From positions 4,712,001 to 4,776,000 of the forward strand of contig NZ_LT629802.1 of the NCBI RefSeq assembly GCF_900106045.1: a DNA stretch of 64,000 bases. The letters are read 5' to 3'. Origin of the DNA: Pseudomonas mucidolens. Lineage in GTDB: Bacteria; Pseudomonadota; Gammaproteobacteria; Pseudomonadales; Pseudomonadaceae. Shown piece by piece: positions 60,463 through 64,000 of the stretch; position 1 is the stretch's first letter; every line of letters starts with the position of its first letter. The translations under genes and the position numbers were made by a program. The notes beneath the pieces were generated by a model. That model ran no database searches and was not told the origin of the DNA. It was given only the letters and a program-made list of their open reading frames with translations.

Positions 60463-62184
60463 TTAAAGGAAGAAGTCCATACGGAAATACACAGGCGCTT
60501 CTCTATCGGCCATCACGGCCGGGCGTTCCAGCGAGTGGGCAAACGTCACGCTGGTGCTGACGTATTTGCCGCGGGCGAACAGCTCCAGGGAGTTGCTCGA
60601 GACCCGGCCATGCACTTCGCCGTTGTAGCGGTCGTTGCGGATCACGCCCTGGTCGTAACCGACGCTGGCGCCGTACTCCCCGAAGGCCGGGCGCAGCCAG
60701 GCCCAGGTCACCGGGCGCGACCAGCGCAGGTCGTTGCGCCAGTAGCCGCCGCTGTCGCCGGTCAGTTGCTGATCCTTGAAACCGCGGATCGACGACGAGC
60801 CGCCAAGGCTCATGCGCTGCGGGCTGAACAGGATGTCTTCACTGCGTTGCCCGGTGGCCAGGCTGGTGAAGGTGAAGGACTCGCCCCACCACGTGAAGGG
60901 CTGCAGATAGCTGACGGTGGCGGTGTATTTGCGATAGCGGGCATTGGGTTGCCGACTGCCCTGTTCGCCACGTTCTTCTTGAGCCTGGGCATCGAAAGCA
61001 CCGATGCCGTTCTGCACGCCGAGGTCGACGTTGACGTAGGCACTGCCCACCCGCCGGCCATGGTTGATGCCCAGTTGCAGTTCACTCAAGCGATGGCTGC
61101 TGACGTCCAGATGGGTGTCATCGATATAGGTGTTGGTGCGCAGGTGCGAGAGGCCGGCATTGATCGAGGTTTTGCTCAACGCGTCGCGATGGATCACGCG
61201 TTCGGCGCGCAGTTGGTGGGTCTGGTTGTCGCCGCGTTGTTTGAAGTCATAGCTATCAGCCTGTACCACCGAGCGGTTTTCGCTCTGGTTGTAGCTGTAG
61301 CTGAAGTTCCACCAGCCCCACGGCAGGTTGTAGTAAAACATCGTGCTTTTCGAGGTTTTCTGATGATCGCTGAGGGCATCGTGGCCGCCGCGCAGCATCA
61401 GTTGGTCGGCCAGGCCCAGTGGGTTATCCCATTCCAGGCCGGCGCCCCACTGTTGCTCGCCGGTGCTTTTCTGCCCGTCATTGTTACGCGACAGGCTGGC
61501 ACGCCAGGGTTTTTGCGGGGCGTTCTTGACCAGCACCACGCTGTCGCCGACCTGGCTGCCGGGGGCCAACTCCATTTGCGCCTGGTTCGACGGCAGGCGG
61601 TTCAACTGGTCGACCAGTTGCTCGATTTCCCGCAGGTTGAGGTGTTCGCCAACCCGCCCCGGAAAGGCCATTGCCAGTTGGCGGTCGGTGATCTTGCTGC
61701 CCTCGGCACCTTTCAGGCCTTCGAGCTTGCCTTCCACCACCAGCACGCTCAGGTGTCCCTTGGACATGTCCTGTTGTGGCAGGTAGGCCCGACTGGTGAC
61801 CATGCCTTTGTCGATGTAGTAATCGGTGATCGCCTTGAGTAATGCATTGAGCTGGGACACGCCCAGGCACTGGTCGATGTAAGGCTTGAGCAGGCGCTCG
61901 CGATCAGCGGCGGACAGGCTGTCGGCGCCCGTGAGTTCGATGGTTTTGATGGGGAAGCAACGGGTATCCACCGGCGCAGCGGGAGCGGCAGGTTCGGCCT
62001 GTTTACCGGGCAGGTTCTTGAGTTCCTCAAGGCGTCGTTGCTGCTCTTCCAGCAGGCGATTTTGCCGGTCGCGGATCAGGTCTTGATCGCCGGGCGTGGT
62101 CGCGGCCATCGCGCTGTTTAGCGCGAAGCAGGCGAGCAGAGTAAGGCCCAGTGAATACCGAGTCCATGGCACTAAAAAAAACAT
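60463..62184 (-). CDS. cdiB: CdiB/ShlB-type two-partner secretion transporter
   Basis: 573 residues: a signal peptide (LTLLACFALNSAMA), a periplasmic helix with a Gln/Arg-rich segment (RDRQNRLLEEQQRRLEELKN), two POTRA domains (about 80-230; DTRCFPIKTIELTGAD, RAYLPQQDMSKGHLSVLVVE), and a 16-strand barrel. The conserved lid-lock motif is SLGGSSSIRGFKDQQLTGD, and the C-terminus is FRMDFFL. It exports the effector encoded 31 bases downstream. ATG 62184 is preferred for the signal; ATG 62223 has a better ribosome site (GGAAG). Confidence 0.93.
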   Translation of the reverse strand: MFFLVPWTRYSLGLTLLACFALNSAMAATTPGDQDLIRDRQNRLLEEQQRRLEELKNLPGKQAEPAAPAAPVDTRCFPIKTIELTGADSLSAADRERLLKPYIDQCLGVSQLNALLKAITDYYIDKGMVTSRAYLPQQDMSKGHLSVLVVEGKLEGLKGAEGSKITDRQLAMAFPGRVGEHLNLREIEQLVDQLNRLPSNQAQMELAPGSQVGDSVVLVKNAPQKPWRASLSRNNDGQKSTGEQQWGAGLEWDNPLGLADQLMLRGGHDALSDHQKTSKSTMFYYNLPWGWWNFSYSYNQSENRSVVQADSYDFKQRGDNQTHQLRAERVIHRDALSKTSINAGLSHLRTNTYIDDTHLDVSSHRLSELQLGINHGRRVGSAYVNVDLGVQNGIGAFDAQAQEERGEQGSRQPNARYRKYTATVSYLQPFTWWGESFTFTSLATGQRSEDILFSPQRMSLGGSSSIRGFKDQQLTGDSGGYWRNDLRWSRPVTWAWLRPAFGEYGASVGYDQGVIRNDRYNGEVHGRVSSNSLELFARGKYVSTSVTFAHSLERPAVMADREAPVYFRMDFFL

Positions 62185-62525
62185 GTTCGATCCATCGAAT
62201 GACAAGGGGGCGCAAACTAACATCTAACTTCCAGCGAGCCAAAATTTTGTACTCGTTAGAAAAACTAAATAATATGCAGCCAAGCTATTGATAAATAACA
62301 AATATTAAAATCAGCAACGATTATCCATTTGCACTTCTGATTTTTCTTCCGACAAGCGGTATCAGTTTTGAAACAGTGCTCCGCAGCATTTTAAAATGCC
62401 ATCACTTAGCCATCAAAGTGCAACTGCGCGAGGTTAGTACCCAAATAACCCGAAAAGTTCGCGGGCGTTTTGTGACCTGGATCGCATTCCCAGGAATCCA
62501 TTGATCGCCTCTTCTCGCAGGCGCG
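62185..62525. other. AT-rich intergenic region, probable cdiBA promoter
   Basis: AT-rich DNA lies between pgaD and cdiB. It includes TTGATAAATAACAAATATTA-like stretches at 62.28-62.31 kb and no gene. It should hold the cdiBA promoter, but no single box can be assigned with confidence. Confidence 0.4.
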
Positions 62526-62987
62526 CTACACCCGCTCCACCCCTTTCAAGCGTGGCCACCGCACACCCAGGGACACGTGCGCGTTCACTTCCTGCACGCC
62601 ACCCTCATGATCGTTATGAATCACCAATACCCCCGGCCGACGCAGTTGTTTCAGGTCGCCCTCGCCGAGGTTGAAACTGTCACTCAGGCGCTGGTCGCTC
62701 AAGGCCTTGACGGCTGAGCGCCGCTGGGCAAAGTGCTTGCCACGCCGCTGCTGATAACGCGCCCAACCGATCAACAGCGCGGCGTTGACCAAAGCGATCC
62801 ACAGGTAGATCTGCAAGGTTTGCAGCGCCGCAAAGATCGGCGCGTCGATGCGCGGCCCGCCGTGGGTGTCGAGCATCGGCACCAGACCGCGCACTAACAG
62901 CACAATCAGTCCGGCCCAGGCCAGCAGGGTCAGCACGATATCGACGGCGCGCATCACCGGACGCTGGGAAGTTCGGATCAGGTTCAT
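62526..62987 (-). CDS. pgaD: PgaD, poly-N-acetylglucosamine synthase subunit
   Basis: 153 residues with two transmembrane helices (about 14-36 and 55-77; [20 protein letters not shown] and [23 protein letters not shown]) and a cytoplasmic tail ([20 protein letters not shown]). It is the small partner of the PgaC synthase in the cyclic-di-GMP-dependent export of poly-beta-1,6-GlcNAc, a biofilm polymer. AAGGAA precedes the ATG at 62987, which overlaps the pgaC stop (ATGA). Confidence 0.88.
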   Translation of the reverse strand: MNLIRTSQRPVMRAVDIVLTLLAWAGLIVLLVRGLVPMLDTHGGPRIDAPIFAALQTLQIYLWIALVNAALLIGWARYQQRRGKHFAQRRSAVKALSDQRLSDSFNLGEGDLKQLRRPGVLVIHNDHEGGVQEVNAHVSLGVRWPRLKGVERV

Positions 62988-64000
62988 GGGTTGATTTCCT
63001 TGCCGGGAGCTTTGATGCCGCGATCCGGGCTGACCCAGCGCGCGCGTTTTTGATGTTGGCGGAACAGCACTTTGGGGAAGCTGACTAAGGTGGTGAACAA
63101 GCTCACCAGCCAGAACACCAGGGGGTACCAGACTGTCCAGAACAGGGTTTTCCACAGGCCACGTTCATAGCGACGATCAATCATGATGCTCACGGCGAAT
63201 TGCACCAGGCACACCACCGCCAGCAACAGACCGGTAAAGGCCGGTGGCATCAGTGAACTGACAGCAATCGCCTCGGGTAGCGGCACCACTTTGCCCACGC
63301 CCCAGAAGATTACCGACAGCAGAAAGGTGAAGGCCCAGCCGGTGGACAGGCAGTATTCGAACAACAGCGGCCACAAGTAGCGGTGGCGCCATTGCCAGAT
63401 GCCACGGATGTTCTTGAACAACACTTCGGCGCCGCCCTGGGCCCAGCGCAGGCGCTGTTTCCACAGGCCGCCGAGGGTTTCCGGCATCAGGATCCAGCAC
63501 AACGCGCGCGGCTCGTAGAAGATGCTCCAGTGGTCCAGTTGCAGCTTCCAGCTGACGTCGATGTCTTCGGTGATCATGTCGGTGCTCCAGTAGTCGACCC
63601 GGTCCAGGGCCGCCCGCCGAAATGCCACCACCACGCCGGATACGGTGAAGATCCGCCCGAATACCCGCTGGGTGCGCTTGATCAAGCCGATGATCGAAGA
63701 GAACTCACCCACCTGCACCCGACCGATCAAGGTCGAACGCGTACGGATACGCGGGTTACCGGTGACCGCGCCAAGCCGTGGGTTGTCGAGCATCGGCGCC
63801 ACCAGATAGGCCGCCGCATTGCGATCGAGCAAAGCATCACCGTCGATGCACACCAGGTAATCGCTGTGAGCCGCCACCGCGCCCATGCGCAGGGCCACGG
63901 CCTTACCCTGGTTTTGCGCCAGGTGCAGCACCCGCAGGCGCGGCTCCTTGAGGGCCAGGGCATCGAGCACGGCGGCGGTGTTGTCGCTGGAACCGTCGTT
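62984..64000 (-). CDS. pgaC: PgaC, poly-N-acetylglucosamine synthase (3' part; start beyond the window)
   Basis: About 338 residues of a family-2 glycosyltransferase, open to the window edge (reading [11 protein letters not shown] from 64000). Catalytic motifs are IDGDALLD, the acceptor motif [10 protein letters not shown] and the QRLRWAQGG (QxxRW) motif. Three C-terminal hydrophobic segments follow. It polymerises UDP-GlcNAc at the inner membrane. The upstream pgaA/pgaB genes would lie beyond 64000. Confidence 0.95.
   Translation of the reverse strand, partial: NDGSSDNTAAVLDALALKEPRLRVLHLAQNQGKAVALRMGAVAAHSDYLVCIDGDALLDRNAAAYLVAPMLDNPRLGAVTGNPRIRTRSTLIGRVQVGEFSSIIGLIKRTQRVFGRIFTVSGVVVAFRRAALDRVDYWSTDMITEDIDVSWKLQLDHWSIFYEPRALCWILMPETLGGLWKQRLRWAQGGAEVLFKNIRGIWQWRHRYLWPLLFEYCLSTGWAFTFLLSVIFWGVGKVVPLPEAIAVSSLMPPAFTGLLLAVVCLVQFAVSIMIDRRYERGLWKTLFWTVWYPLVFWLVSLFTTLVSFPKVLFRQHQKRARWVSPDRGIKAPGKEINP

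Noticed and set aside
1..64000. CRISPR array
   Set aside because: No run of regularly spaced identical repeats with unique spacers was found. The 23-bp repeats at 47.9 kb have no spacers, and the cdiA repeats are coding.

Overview
The window looks like a Pseudomonas chromosome, most likely of the P. fluorescens group. The evidence is a high-GC core, Pseudomonas-type REP palindromes (about 41.69-41.79 kb), a REP-associated tyrosine transposase, S-type pyocins with nuclease domains, an R-body (Reb) cluster, poly-N-acetylglucosamine genes (pgaC, pgaD) and small Pseudomonas-style island genes. This is read from sequence alone; no database search was run.

Layout. (1) 1-3.93 kb: a minus-strand R-body cluster. 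It holds an ECF-like sigma factor, three RebB-like proteins, a permuted papain-like hydrolase and a small coiled-coil protein. A CRP/FNR-type regulator lies just upstream, with a CRP-shaped palindrome between it and the sigma gene. (2) 4.16-35.75 kb: a composite genomic island next to tRNA-Arg(CCG). Its left part (4.4-21.6 kb) resembles a P4-type satellite: integrase, AlpA regulator, small overlapping genes, a Toprim/DUF927 replication protein and a coiled-coil protein. Its cargo is one AT-rich 7.55-kb gene for a 2517-residue protein joining a DnaG-like primase module (CHC2 zinc finger plus Toprim), a reverse transcriptase and a nitrilase. This is the outstanding item and is most likely an anti-phage defence gene. 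Att-like sequences at about 21.6 and 35.7 kb suggest two elements in tandem. The second segment carries TetR/isochorismatase and ArsR genes, a colicin-E9-type DNase pyocin with its immunity gene, and three short-chain dehydrogenases each facing a divergent AraC or LysR regulator. (3) 35.8-41.6 kb: core-like genes, namely a VWA lipoprotein/sigma/anti-sigma operon and a CsgG/DUF4810/DUF799 lipoprotein operon. (4) 41.7-49.4 kb: a repeat-rich patch with REPs, a structured RNA element, a decayed IS3 element, a colicin-E3-type rRNase pyocin, an IS3 element interrupted by an intact IS30 element, and a RayT element with related short repeats. (5) 49.6-62.2 kb: a two-partner secretion/contact-dependent inhibition locus (cdiB, cdiA, immunity), whose effector ends in a NucA/NucB-like DNase paired with a ComJ-like inhibitor. 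(6) 62.5-64.0 kb: pgaD and the 3' part of pgaC.

How the parts work together. The window is dense in conflict systems: two nuclease bacteriocins, a CDI toxin/immunity pair, R-bodies and a candidate phage-defence reverse transcriptase. They are spread over a tRNA-anchored island and an IS/REP-rich patch. Many genes are tightly packed with ATGA or GTGA overlaps (7.15-8.54 kb, pyocin/immunity, cdiA/immunity, pgaC/pgaD, sigma/anti-sigma), which suggests translational coupling within each operon.
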